The translations under genes were made by a program, and so were the position numbers. A DNA stretch of 64,000 nt from Podospora pseudocomata (Eukaryota; Ascomycota; Sordariomycetes; Sordariales; Podosporaceae), in the NCBI RefSeq assembly GCF_035222375.1, contig NC_085889.1, positions 1,116,001 through 1,180,000 on the forward strand, given 5' to 3'. Below, piece after piece: positions 1 to 11,601 of this stretch. The notes beneath the pieces are model-generated. The model made no database searches. It was not told the DNA's origin and worked only from the letters and a program-made list of their open reading frames with translations. Each line of letters opens with the position of its first letter. The stretch's first letter is position 1.

Positions 1-1330
1 GTATATGGCCGCCACGTCGATAGGTTGCTGTCATTCCAGGACTCTCTACTGCTGAGAGAGTCTGGCCATCGGCCTTGGCTGATCTGTGACGGTGTTGATT
101 GCGGTATATAATCGAATAACTCGCGGCCTCGATGGCTATCCAACCACTTTTGCTTCTGAACAACGCCTTGCATCAAGCCAGGGATGTAGACCTGGAACAT
201 CTGGTATTTCTCCTCGTGATATGGATTCAGTTTTTCGCCTTAGAGCCCAGACGAGGCTTCCTCCCTTGCCTGACAACACATGTACCGCTGGCCGGTCCCA
301 GAGCCGTCGTCGGCGCAGTTCATCTGGAAAGCTCTCGGAAAGATATGCAGTTTGGGATGGGTCCTTGCGGATGTTCTGGATCTGGCCTTGTGTCGCCATT
401 GTCCAATTGTCAAAGACGCTGAGGACGGTGCTGAGGTTTAAGATGAAATGTTGTCAAATGAGAAACTCGAGGTAAAGTACCTTCCGGGTGTTCCGTACGA
501 GGCGTCATACCTTGTCCAAGCGTCGACGGACACACGTTGGGTAGGTTCCATGCCCTAACCGCCACAGTTGCTATGCCTCAACGGCTTTCCATGACAGTTT
601 CATGTACACCGACCGGCAGCGCATCCCCTACGCCCGGCACCGAGACCCACAACGTAAGCGACCCGAGATCCAGCACCGGACCGGACCGGCGCCAACCTGG
701 AAGATAAGTGCCGTCAACAAAACGGCGCAGTCGGAGATGTGGAGCCGCATTCAGGGGCCATCTGCAACAGCACGGCGTCATGGCCCCCAACTTGGTGTAA
801 ACCCTTGCTCGTCGACGCCATGAACTTGTGTTGGGGCTCTTGGACAACCAACAGTCCACGCTAACGTCTGTGTTAAGATGAGCAAAAATGCAGCTCTTTT
901 GATGCTAAACAAGGGCTTACGGACTGCGAGGGTCTTCTCATCCTTTCCGTCACATCACCTGTGCCGCGTGCGCGTCTGGGAGGCTGATCAAGGTCGAGAG
1001 TTAGTGGGTGCAACTTATACCACGCGCTACTAGTTCCAGAATGTTGGTCGTATGATGGCTGTCACCTAATTACGCGGTTCGCCCAAGGCTGAGCTCGTTA
1101 ACGTATGAGTACGGCACGACCACACATATCGGCATCAAAAGTTACAGGTAGGGACCTTGTGATCATATCAATATTGACGGGACAAAAGTTCCCACCCAGA
1201 CGCCGAGTTGTCGTGTTCCTGAGCTGCCTACCTATATATACCCGGCACGAAGTCGCTCGGATGAGTTTGATAACCACCGACATTGCTCGAGATAAGCGAC
1301 AAGCCCTCCTTCGCTTTCTGTCACGCAGTC
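1..1330. other. Intergenic, no supportable gene
   Basis: Only short overlapping open frames on both strands, none with a recognisable domain or a splice-consistent extension. The last 250 bases are probably the promoter and 5' leader of the FAD oxidase that follows; a TATATATA-like stretch lies near 1232. Confidence 0.6.
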
Positions 1331-2891
1331 ATGTCTCTCTCCACTTGTGTACGTCTTGTCCAACCCTCAAGCTGTCTTGTGAATGCTGATCTAACAACCA
1401 CAACAGTGTGCGGCTATTCTGGCTGCTCTCGGTAGCTCCAAGGTCTCTGCTCCGGGGAACTTCAGGTACACATCATCGTTGTCGTCCTACTATTCTCTGC
1501 AAACATCTCAGACACAGCCGGACTGCATTGTGCAGCCAGCATCAGCTGCCGATGTTTCCACCGCCGTGACTATTCTCGCAGCCAATTCTGCCAATCCGGC
1601 ATGTCGCTTTGCTGTTCGGTCAGGAGGACACATGTTCCATGCCCAAGCCTCCAACATCGCCGGTGGTGTTACCCTTGATCTGAGAGACCTCAACGAGATC
1701 ACTCTTGTCAATGGAAACGCAGACGTGCGTTTGGGTGTAGGCTTGACCTGGGGAGAGGTCTACGCTCAGCTAGACCCCTTGGGCCTGACCGTTGCTGGCG
1801 GAAGAATCGCGAGCGTGGGTGTTGGTGGCTACATCGTTGGCGGAGGACTGTCCTTCCTCTCACCAAAGGTTGGCTTCGCCGCTGATACTGTCTCCAAGTA
1901 CGAAGTCGTCTTGGCCAACGGCACATTGATTGAGGCCACAGCCACCCAGAACTCTGACCTGCTGCGTGCTCTTCGCGGAGGTGGCAACAATCTGGGCATC
2001 GTCACCCGCGTGACGATGAAGACACACACCCAGGGACTAATGTGGGGAGGAACCATGATGCACCCTACCACAACACTTCACAACCACCTCTTGGCATTCG
2101 TCGACTTCAACAAGGCCACTGGATACGACGAGAATGCCTCCCTCATCACCAGCCTTGTCTACTACTACGGCATCAGCCATACCATCTCAACTCAGATGGC
2201 GTACACTGGACCCCCTTCGTCGTCGCCACCCGCTGCGTTCTCTGACTTTTTGAGCGTCCCATGGGTCACAACCAACTACGCCAGGGTGAACACCATGAGA
2301 AACGTGACTGTCGAAGCAGGAGCCAGCATTCCAGGTAGCAGCCGGTATGTTTCCCCCCGCTCCATTCCAACTCCCAACCCCATCATTCACTAACCCTCCC
2401 TCAGCAACCTCTGGTGGACCCAAACAGCAGTCTGCAACCTCCAAGTCCTCGGCGCGGCCTACCAAATCTGGTGGGACTCCCACTCCTCGGTCCAAAACAT
2501 CCCCGGCATCGTCTGGACCATGACCTTCCAGCCCCTCCCCCCCAGCATTTACAACCGCAACCCGACCACCAACTCCCTCGGGTTCAACTCCCCCAGCCGC
2601 AGCAATCAGCCCTTGGTTGTCATCCAACTGCTCGCTTCGTGGGCGAGTTCCCTCGACGATGCTTTTGTAAGGACAAAGGCGAGGGAGTTGTACGATTCTC
2701 TTACGTCGGAGTTGGTGGCCAAAAGCGCGACGGATCCGTGGGTGTATCTGAACTATGCGGCTGATTGGCAGGATCCGATTGCGGGGTATGGGACTGGGAA
2801 TGTGGCTGCTCTGCAGGCGGCGAGGACGAAGTATGATCCGAACGGGGTTTTTACAAGTAGGGTGCCGGGTGGGTTCAAGATTCCGGTTTGA
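1331..2891 (+). CDS. FAD-linked oxidase, berberine-bridge-enzyme type
   Basis: Predicted oxidoreductase that uses covalently bound FAD to oxidise a small molecule or sugar; substrate unknown. I read three exons: 1331-1348, 1407-2344 and 2405-2891, giving 480 residues. Intron 1 (58 nt, GTACGT donor, phase 0) and intron 2 (60 nt, GTATGT donor, phase 2) both keep the frame. The FAD_binding_4 part carries RSGGH around residues 77-81; this His is the usual 8-alpha-histidyl FAD attachment. The second (cysteinyl) attachment site seen in bicovalent family members is not visible: the matching loop reads GVGGYIVGGG. The C-terminal BBE domain ends with YDPNGVF, typical of the family. The N-terminus after splicing (MSLSTCCAAILAALG) is only weakly signal-like, so secretion is uncertain. 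The start is the only ATG that splices into this frame. Confidence 0.88.
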
Positions 2892-3393
2892 TGGGGTGAT
2901 GGAGGATAGGGAGGGTTTGTGTGTGGACTCTGAACCTTTGTCGGTTGTGTCTCGTACCTATTTAAGTGGTGGATCGGATCGGTTTGGCTGTGATTTTCAG
3001 TCAGGGTGTAATAAGGACTAAGCAGCTTCTCTTCTGTGTCAGATGATATAAGTAACTTTTCTGTGTGTCTTGATTCATGTTGAAAAGTGACGATGTCTTT
3101 CTGGGGTTGATGGTGAGCTGTGAAATTTGGTATGGGGCCGGCTCCAGCGTGGCAATCACGGGGGATGTCGAGCCAGTTCCCACATTTCCAGATATCGGAA
3201 GGTTATTTAACTCTATAGCCCTGACCTTTCAACAGCGACCTTCACTCTGCAAAGTTTCTACCACAACATCGGAAATCTCTCCTTGCGACTTTTCTTAAAC
3301 GCTGCTTTTTACAACCAAACCCACCTCAAGCCATTCCAGCAACAAGAGAAGAGGCACCTCAATCTTCACACCGCAAACAACCTCGTCGCGAAA
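2892..3393. other. Intergenic with a likely promoter
   Basis: Contains the 3' end of the FAD oxidase gene and, further on, a TATTTAA box. No gene is supportable inside it. Confidence 0.5.
3204..3210 (+). promoter_or_regulatory. TATA-like box
   Basis: TATTTAA about 190 bases upstream of the ATG at 3394 and followed by a C/T- and A-rich leader, as in a fungal promoter. It supports a transcription unit starting near 3235. Confidence 0.4.
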
Positions 3394-3900
3394 ATGTCTT
3401 TTTACGAACATGACTCTCACTGGTCAGCTACCAGCATGGCACGTTTGTCAAATCTATATTATGTTTCCAATTCCGTTGGCTTATACATCATCTTCAATTT
3501 AGTCCGCCCGACAGCGTGCCTTTGACGATCGTTACCCTGAGCACCTCGACCTTGGTCTGTCCCACACCACGATGACTGCCTATTATACGGAAACTTTGGT
3601 CAGTGGTACGCGGTGGAGCGTACTAGAATGCTTTCGACCAGAGCCCCCTCCGATTTCATGCTCTTGGATGAGCTTACCACAAGACGTTCGATCAGAGTCC
3701 GCGACGATTACAGGGCCTCGATGGTAGACCTTGTGAACCGGCGGTTAGGGCAGACATTCCGTTTGGATGAGCCAGACGAACCCGCTGAAACAAAAAGGAC
3801 GATTGGGGTAATTCTAGATCGGATAGGAGAGCTTTGGAGAAGTGATTACAAGCTTGGTTGGAAGTTTATCTTTGGGATGGTCTTTAAGCTGAACGGCTGA
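3394..3900 (+). CDS. Possible small spliced gene of unknown function
   Basis: Not recognised. Three stretches look coding: an exon from ATG 3394 (MSFYEHDSHW), a middle stretch about 3503-3600 (reads RQRAFDDRYPEHLDLGL), and an open stretch ending at TGA 3898-3900 that is rich in charged residues (DLVNRRLGQTF, ILDRIGELWRSDYKLGWKF). The acceptor TTTAG near 3502 is good, but I could not find one set of splice sites that joins all three in frame. It may be two genes, or a gene with one lesion. A TATA-like box upstream supports transcription. The intact HET gene begins 230 bases downstream on the same strand. Confidence 0.3.
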
Positions 3901-4132
3901 TAGGGAATGGGAGCTTGCAATCCCGAGCTATGCCGACTTGAGTTCGACGACTGCCCCTCTGAAAGGTGTTCTGTGGCTTGTGAGCATGCGCAACGAGTTT
4001 TCAGCTGGCCTTGGCATCTCTGAATCACACTGCTCGAGACGACAGTGCCCCTTTCCATTTCTCTTCTATCCAAATCAACATCGACATCGAATGCCAGTAA
4101 CTGAGATACTACAAGATTTTTCTTTTGAAAAT

Positions 4133-6028
4133 ATGAGCACCCGATACGAATATTCATATCTCGAAACTGGACACATCCGCCTCCTTCATATTCTCTCTGT
4201 TTCCCCCGAGATACGCGTCCGCATCGATGTTGTCCCTCTCGACACCGACCCCGCCCCCATCTACGCGGCATTATCCTATCTCTGGGGCGAAGACCCACCG
4301 TTCTCTCGCGTCATTGTCGAACCTCATGGGCGATACGTCGATATCGCACGCAACCTGACCGTATGCTTTCAACACCTCGATGCCTTCATCGGGACCAACA
4401 TTTGGATCGACGCAGTGTGTATCAACCAGGAAGATGACGAGGAAAAGTCGCGCCAGGTTTCACGAATGGGGTCCATCTATGAACGTGCCACCAAGGTGCT
4501 GTCCTGGCTTGGCCCCTCTGCTGACAACAGTGATGCTGCCATAGACGGCATCTCCAACTATGGGAAGGCGGCCGTGGATGCCGGTCTGCTTGACATCAAG
4601 AAGGAACTCCTCGAGACTTGGCCAGATGTGGGTGACGACCCTGCCAATATGCGCGCAAGGGATGCAGTGGTGGAACTCATGGTCAAGGCGAACGCAGCCG
4701 AGGGTGATGCAGACCGTGCTGCTGAGCGGTTCCCACGTCTTGCATTTGCTGCGATTACTCGTCGGGAGTATTTCAATCGCGTCTGGATCAAGCAGGAAAT
4801 TACGCTTGCGCGCAATTCCATTGTCCTTTGTGGCTTCAAGCAAACCGATGCCGAGTCATTCCACGCCTCTCTTCTGTTCTATGGCCTGCTGATTGTCTGG
4901 GAAACCAACGAGTACAGAGCCGGTCGACATGCTCGAATTCCGGGACCCTTCTCCATAGAGGAACTGATGGCTGCGCCAGACGGCCCTTGGGCCCTCTTGA
5001 AACAAACGACCACGGACCCCGCCGCGGGATCAGCCTTCTCAGGCCGGCGCAAGTTCCTACGTGAAGGTGGCAAGAAGCCTCTATTCGAACTCCTCCACAC
5101 TTCATACGTGAGGAACGGTGCTCTCGGCCTGCGGTCCACGAAACCCTTGGACAAGATCTACGCCCTGCTTGGTATCGCGGCAGACGCAGTTGAATCGGGA
5201 ATTTACACAGACTACACCAAGACACCCGACGAAGCTTTCGAACAAGCAGCAAGGTTCCTCATCGCCCAAGGCCATGTCGATATCCTCAAGTGGTGTCGCA
5301 CACGACGGGTCAACCCACCGACATGGGTCCCCGACTTCGATGCCAATCTCTCGTACACGTGGTCTGACGATATGGGCGTCCCGTTATTCAAAGCAACAGG
5401 GTCCAAGTCCCAACCGACAACTTTAGTTCACGAGATGAATGGCCCGCCGCCCGCCTCGCTTCGACTGCATGGTGTTTGTCTTGACACTGCTGCGGCAGTT
5501 GGCAGTGTCTTTGTTCACAACGACGGGATGAAATATCCCCAGGAAGCCGCTCGCCAGTTGTTTCTTAACGTCAAGGCGTTCCTCGAGCGGACATCAAAGT
5601 ATACAAAGGACCAGTGGGACGATGCGTTATGGCGCATTCCCATCTGCGACAGGGAGTACCACCCTACATCTATGTACTTTCAGCGGGCTACCCTCGAACG
5701 ATCAGGCAGGCAGTTTGAACTGTTACGCACACAAACGGTGGATGACGAGAAGGTTATGGCGGAAACCATGTCTTATCAGGCCACGATGCGGTATGAGAAT
5801 GGTGCGCGTCCTATCCTTTTGACGGCTGGTTATGTTGGGCTGGGTCCGATGGAGACAATGGCGGAGGACATCGTTGTGCTCTTGTATGGCGGGTCGACCC
5901 CGTTTGTGCTGAGATCTACGAGGACTCGGGGCGAGTATTATCTTGTTGGGGAGGCGTATATTTATGGCGTGATGGACGGGGAGATCATGGATAAGGGGCT
6001 GGAGGAGGAGGTGTTTACTCTGTACTAG
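4133..6028 (+). CDS. HET-domain protein (heterokaryon incompatibility family)
   Basis: Single-exon gene of 631 residues. HET domains act in fungal non-self recognition and regulated cell death; the partner of this one is unknown. The three HET blocks are present in order: YAALSYLWG at about residues 44-52, IWIDAVCINQ at about 90-99 followed by SRQVSRMGSIYERATKVLSWLG, and a later RVWIKQEI block. The C-terminal part is typical of long solitary HET proteins and has no recognised second domain. The frame is also open upstream to 3938 with an ATG at 4091. I chose 4133 because HET proteins usually begin a few residues before the Y-x-Y and RLL block. No stop or frameshift interrupts it, in contrast to the other recognition-type genes nearby. 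Confidence 0.88.
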   Translation: MSTRYEYSYLETGHIRLLHILSVSPEIRVRIDVVPLDTDPAPIYAALSYLWGEDPPFSRVIVEPHGRYVDIARNLTVCFQHLDAFIGTNIWIDAVCINQEDDEEKSRQVSRMGSIYERATKVLSWLGPSADNSDAAIDGISNYGKAAVDAGLLDIKKELLETWPDVGDDPANMRARDAVVELMVKANAAEGDADRAAERFPRLAFAAITRREYFNRVWIKQEITLARNSIVLCGFKQTDAESFHASLLFYGLLIVWETNEYRAGRHARIPGPFSIEELMAAPDGPWALLKQTTTDPAAGSAFSGRRKFLREGGKKPLFELLHTSYVRNGALGLRSTKPLDKIYALLGIAADAVESGIYTDYTKTPDEAFEQAARFLIAQGHVDILKWCRTRRVNPPTWVPDFDANLSYTWSDDMGVPLFKATGSKSQPTTLVHEMNGPPPASLRLHGVCLDTAAAVGSVFVHNDGMKYPQEAARQLFLNVKAFLERTSKYTKDQWDDALWRIPICDREYHPTSMYFQRATLERSGRQFELLRTQTVDDEKVMAETMSYQATMRYENGARPILLTAGYVGLGPMETMAEDIVVLLYGGSTPFVLRSTRTRGEYYLVGEAYIYGVMDGEIMDKGLEEEVFTLY

Positions 6029-6163
6029 ATCCCTGGGTGCGTGACGTCTCTGGCACGTTGTGCTTGTAGAGGCAGCATTCGCTTCTGAAAAAGGCGGGGC
6101 TGGCAGACTTTTTGACTTTCGGGTCACACCCACAAAGCAATTTACCAGATTACATCTCACCAA

Positions 6164-7149
6164 ATGGGTGTCCTTCTTCTCTGTATCCAGCGACTTCTTC
6201 CAGCAATTCGGGGCGGCCCATCAAAGCACAAAGCGTGTACGCTACGGCTCCCCGCTGAACTGATCGATATAATCCTCCATGACTTATCCTTGGAATGCGT
6301 CCTCTGTTTCGCTTTGACCTGCCGCGCACTGTTCGTCAGGTATTTCCCCAAGCCAGCACCACTCTCCGACACGGCAAAACAACATTCCTACAGTACCTCG
6401 AGCGAGATCTCCGAAGACTTTACTCTTGCCACGATTGCATCCGTCTCCACACGTGGCGTCTGACGCACACTGAATATGGCATGCGGGTTGACAGTGGGCC
6501 CTGCTTGGAGAATCCGGCACTTCCTCATCATATGAGCAGCCATGTTGCAGAATATGGGGATGAACCTCACGTACTCCCTGCCACGCATAGTCACGAACCG
6601 CACCTTTATGGCTCGGCCCACGGCCCATCCGTAAAAGACGTGGCGGTGACTAACTCAACACAGGACGTGATTTTCGGAACCAGCATTTCGCGCTCATGGA
6701 GCGAGCCAAAATCATCAATGATAGCCTTTATCTACGCGGGCGCATGGTGCACCAAAAGTCTGAGTGAGGAGGGAGGCTTCAGAAAATGAGAGTGCTTATG
6801 ACCTTCCTCGACCGCCTTCTGGTGTGCCCTCACCTCCTGTCACCTTCTGGGTACGCGGACGGGCAGGCACCCGTCATTCCAGAGTTGGTTTGGGGTGGTA
6901 TTCGCTTGATGAGGTGCATGGAATGCCGGGGAAGATTCGATCCTGCAAGGTCTGCTCTACGGATTATCGTCTAGATACAAAGTTGCGGGCGAGGTCATCG
7001 TCATTCTGCAGGATCCGTCGGTCTTGGGTGAGACCTGGGCGGTTGAGATCAGCCAGTGGCATAAGCCTGGAGGGTGCCGGTCGCCGCATGATGTGGAATG
7101 GTACAATTTGGTGACTCGGAATCTAGATCAAGATGCTATCCGACAATAA
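6164..7149 (+). pseudogene. F-box-like protein gene, frameshifted
   Basis: The opening frame (6164-6463) gives an F-box-like motif: LRLPAELIDIILHDLSLE, then CVLCFALTCRALF. Similarity to fungal F-box-like proteins then continues in other frames without usable introns: LYSCHDCIRLHTW and HLYGSAHG in the 6295 frame, a segment around 6680-6770, CKVCSTDYRL near 6940-6970, and the tail from about 6985 ending CRSPHDVEW to TAA at 7147-7149. At least three to four frame changes are needed, so this is a decayed host gene or a badly assembled one. F-box proteins recruit substrates to SCF ubiquitin ligases; no function is expected here. The frame changes fall where no GT-AG pair of normal length exists. 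Confidence 0.6.
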
Positions 7150-7599
7150 GACGTTTGTGTAGCCGGAATGGTGCGCAGAGTGTGGATGGGGGGAGAAGTG
7201 GAGGCCGAGGAAGGGGATGAGGCGAGCTTTGTTTGAGGAGATTGTGTGAGCTGATATGCCTACAGCTTTTCCGAAATGTTTATTTGCATTGACTCCGCCT
7301 ACATGATGCTCACTGTAGTACAGTGTCTTGAATATTCGCTTGCTCCCGGCGTTTACCTCAATCAATGTCTTTCCTCAAGTACCAGGTACCCGGGTCGCTT
7401 TGAGTAGTTGGGTTCTGCCAACAGCCTGGGCTGTGATCGTTTTGTGGCACCGGACTCTATGGTGTAAAAGCTCGATGGCACTGGATGTAAAGTGACACGG
7501 CATATGAGTGAGATTATATCTTCATCGTTATGTGCTCAGCAAATACATGTTATTGCCATCGCAATTAGTGCTAAGGTCATCCTTGCCGCATATTCGCCG
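7150..7599. other. Intergenic, nothing recognised
   Basis: Space between the convergent F-box pseudogene and the NACHT gene. No coding signal, repeat or RNA gene is visible. Confidence 0.5.
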
Positions 7600-10500
7600 T
7601 TAAAGTCGCTTGGCTATTTTCCAGTCACGAACATCATCAGTCGCAAACTTTGCTACCGACAAACCCCGCTTGGCACCTCTCGCAGGTATCATGTTCTCAT
7701 AATCACGCCGGAGCTCCTCCACCATCACAACATTGAGACCCAGTGGTTCCAACAAGGCGAAAGCCTCCTTGTTGAGGCTTTCGGGCAATATTCTGACAAC
7801 CAAGTCTCCACCACCAGCAAATTTAACTCTTTCAACTCGAGTCAGTCTAGAGAGTGACTTTGCAAATGTTTGAAGCACCGTACGGCCACCAGCCAAGTCC
7901 TTGATGAGTTGTGGAACATTGTGTTGATGGTCGGCACCTCGGAGATTTTGTGACCAATTCTCTGGTTCGGCAGCCTTCAACATCTGATCTAGGGTTGTCT
8001 CATAAGCTGTCGTATGTTTCGAGAAAAAAGAAAGGTAAACCGCGTAGAGCAAGAAATTTAGCCATATGGGGATCGTGAACGTTTCTCCTCCGACCTTAAT
8101 AAGGGCCAGACTGTTAACATTTGCACCATATCCAAGTAGAAGAAGAAATGCATCGTATTCCAAAGCTGTCATGAAGTCTGACAATGTTTTTGGAGGCGAT
8201 GACGTGTTTTCATTCCCAAGGACCATTGAAGTTGTCATTTCGACCAATTGTTGCCATGGTGTGCCCTGACGAAGAGAGAAAATTCGTGTGTAGTGTGTGA
8301 TGGTACACATTGCGGAGAGAATATTGCACTCCATCTCTCGCCCACCCTCACTTGGTAGAAAGGAGTCGTTGGGGCTGTACCTGGAATCCATGATGGTTAT
8401 AGCAACCCACCCAAAAGCCCCCTTGCTGGAGGGCGAACGTTCAAAAATAACCGACAGTGGAGGTTGGCATATGAATAGAGCGAACGACGACCTATCAAAG
8501 TAGGTGGTGCTCGGCAGCTTTGTGGCCAAATACCGCGCCAAACCAGCTCCCAGGACGTGGTAACGATATAACACGCGTGCTATTGTGATGGTTTTGGTAT
8601 CACGCACTTCACCATTCGCCTCCACTGTGCCAATGCTCATGTCCATGTTGTCCAGTAAGGTGGTAATGGAAAGGGGGGTCTCTCCGCCCATAGATTCCAA
8701 CCTCCTAGCATAGTCCATCATATCCTTTACCATCTTGGCGAAAGGGGTTAGGGCAACCAGTGGATCTTCGGCTTTCGGGGCCTTTACGTAGGAAGTGAAT
8801 GCAGGCGGCTGAAGCCAGCGAGACCGTTTTGTGTGGGCTATTGAAGCTCTCAGAAGAGAGAGAAGCGGGCAGAAATCGGTATTGTTGATTTTTGCCTTTT
8901 CTTTCAGCGTTTGCTGCATCTCGGGGGTGGCGAGAAAGTCATAAAGAGTTCGGTGGAGAAACTCAATCTGATCATGATTGCGTTCTAGCAAACCCTTACA
9001 CCAGCCGTTCACGCCGAAAGACACGGGCTGCCTGAGATGTTCGTTGCTGTAGGGTAGCTATCAACCTCTCTGGCTCGCCGAGGGCATAATCTTCTTCCTC
9101 GTACTCTCTGTCGTGGAACATGTACATCTGTATATGAAGGGACTTTTGCGCATGCAAAGAAAAAAGAAGTGCTCTCGCCATTCGATCTCGGTAGAAAGGG
9201 TCTACCGAGTCAAGTATGAGCCTGAAAAACGGTTCCAACTCGCTAGGAAAGCTTTCAAAACGTCTATTCAGATCTTGAATACTGTCGTCGTTGGTAAGGC
9301 CCTCGCGGAGAAGCCTAGTCACAAGCGTCACCCAAAGAAACACCCCGCTTGATTTGTCGATGATCTGCTGAACCAGGGAGTCTGCTTTGTCGCTGCCGGC
9401 CTCGGAGACAAGGCTGTCCCAACAAGGGTGAGAGCGTAGCATGGTCTTCATATATTGTTGTATGTCGGTTCGGGTGACATCCTGTATGTACAGCTTCGAG
9501 TCTGTGTCCCCTCCCAGCGCATTCTCGAAAACGTTCCACGGTCGGCTGGAAACACAAAGCTTGACACATGGTGAGCGGGAGAGGTCTTGGAGGGTCTCGC
9601 AGATATCCAAATGATCTCCTGCATATTCATCCAGGCCGTCTATGAAGAAGCAGAGTCTGGAATGCACAAGTTCTCGAGCAAGCTTCTTCAGGACAGATTG
9701 AAGTTCGGATTGCTTCCAAGGTTCCTGAATCTTCTCGTTCTTGTACCGCTGTGGCAACACCTTTCGAATGAGAGTCGGTTCTTGGGATAGGATCTTGTAA
9801 ATAAGGGACCGAAACAAGCCCTCCAAAGACCGCTGGATTGGAGTACCGTAGATTGTGAAGTAATGTGCTGCCAGAATGACCTCTTGGCCCTTAGACCACT
9901 GGGTCAACAGCTTTTGAGTGGTGGTATTGTCGGCAATGAATTTTATAAAGGTCGACTTGCCAGAACCAGGTTTTCCAGACACCCAGAACAGTTCTCCGGA
10001 CCCTGATAACCAACTGCAAATGCCACCAATGGCGTCCATGTTGCTGCCTTGAGATGGTGGGAATGCTCAGTGAAGAGTGACTTCGTGTGGCTCTGGTATT
10101 ATGTCATGCCTGAGTGACAATTCAGGATAATGTAGAGACTTCAACACAGTGGCCTCAAGTACGTATTGTCGAGTATCCAGTGACAAGGCCGGAAGATCGA
10201 TGCATAGTTGGTTCAGGTCTTGAAGTTGAGTGTTGGGGCAGCCTTGGGGTCCTTGTACCAATTTCGTCAAGGGTTGCAGTGTATTAAGTAACTCTTTGTG
10301 TCTTAGAGAGTTGAAAGCCTCCCATTGTCGAAGGTCAGACTGCATCTGTTGGACCACTTCACTGCATAGTTGGAGAATGTCAGCTACAAGGCCTGAGCAA
10401 TTTATAAGTACCTATGATGGAGGACTGGCCAACCTTGTCGTAGCACATAGTTCAAGAATGATGTCGCTCCTATGATCGGAGATCCGTGAAATCAAAGCTT

Positions 10501-10867
10501 CAATCTCGTTCGCCTTCCACACCTCTGAAATGGCGATCTTGAAACTGGCCCAGCACTTCGACGCTTTGCCGTTCTGCGTCTTCGCCCTTAGCTTTGTCGT
10601 AATGGCCAAAAGCTTCTCGCAGTCCCTCTCGCACGCATCGGCACGTGTGAGCATAGGCTCCCATTTCCTTGTGGAATAATTAGAACAGGTGTCGCGTTTT
10701 AGTTGAGTGGTGAAAACTTGCAGTGTTCGACAAATATCATCAAGTTGAGCACTTTCCTCGCTAGAACTTCCAGCTGACGCTAGGATCTTTTCAGCATTGC
10801 TGAAAAGCTTCCAGGTGAAGAAACCGCAGCACATTGCCTGCCACGCGAGTACGGCGACTGGCTCCAT
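7600..10867 (-). pseudogene. NACHT-domain STAND (NLR-like) gene, interrupted
   Basis: N-terminal helical domain (starts MEPVAVLAWQA), NACHT NTPase with Walker A GKPGSGKST and Walker B-type FFIDGLDEY, then a helical region with FLHRTLYDFLA as in fungal NACHT proteins of the DUF7791 type. Such STAND proteins are candidate innate-immunity or incompatibility receptors. Exon 1 (10434-10867) and exon 2 (from 10361) join in phase 2 over a 72-nt intron with a weak GTTGGC donor. Two lesions follow. An in-frame TGA at 10067-10069 replaces the Trp normally found before the NACHT domain. A frame change near 9000-9020 is flanked by a short CGTG direct repeat. The rest is open to TAA at 7600. No WD40, ankyrin or TPR repeats are seen at the C-terminus. 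The gene could still be expressed if the stop is bypassed, but the frame change argues for decay. Confidence 0.75.
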
Positions 10868-11601
10868 GGTAGACCAGAAGTTCGAAGAACGCAGAGCAGA
10901 GCTTGCTGCTGGCGCAAAAGTGCTGAGGTGGCTCAACCTGAGAAAGCGGGCATCTCATTGTTTGGCAGTGAAAACACGGTGGTGGTGAGGTGGCAGAATG
11001 CGCATTCCGTGGTGGCTGTGCACCAGCAGCCTGGCACTATGCCTCGTGAAGGTGATGGAGGTCGCGCCACAGCACATCCATCATGAAGTTGGACGTGTGT
11101 GGACGTGCATTTGCAGGCAGCTGCCGCCATCTGCGGTCATTTGCTTGTGCAGTTTTCGCGTTTCAGCAACTCATCATTACACACAATTCAAGAGATGAGG
11201 GTCATGAACAGAAGTCACAAAGTGTCTAGGTAGCCCAAGGTACGCATTTAATTACACATATCCCGATACTGTTGTTACGGCAAAGACCCGCACCATAGAA
11301 AGCTTATTCCCACCTCAACGTGCCCGCCAAGATCTTTGACTCTATTCCGACCGTTGGAGCGGTCGCTTCCGTCCCCCCAAGGCTCGCCAGACCCCCGTGT
11401 GCAACGTCGTCGCTCAAAACACCAAACGGGGCATCTCGGCAATGCTCCCTCCGAGCACTGGCGCTGAACCTGGAAGTTGCGGGCCGGCGGACAATCCATC
11501 CATGTTCATGATAGCGGAATGCAGTGATATAGCATCATGATCTTCGTCTTTCATTTCCTCTTTTCTTTTTCTTTTCTTCTTCACCTCAGGTCATCGCCAA
11601 G
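10868..11601. other. Divergent intergenic region
   Basis: Lies between the 5' ends of the NACHT gene (minus) and the CE1 esterase (plus), so it holds both promoters. A C/T-rich stretch (TCTTTTCTTTTTC) sits directly before the esterase ATG, as is common in fungal leaders. No gene is supported. Confidence 0.5.

Noticed and set aside
3938-4132. N-terminal extension of the first HET gene
   Set aside because: Open frame without an ATG until 4091, and composition changes; HET proteins normally start close to the Y-x-Y/RLL block, so 4133 is preferred.
10060-10075. RIP as the cause of the TGA in the NACHT gene
   Set aside because: TGG-to-TGA here corresponds to a CpC context on the other strand, not the CpA preferred by RIP.
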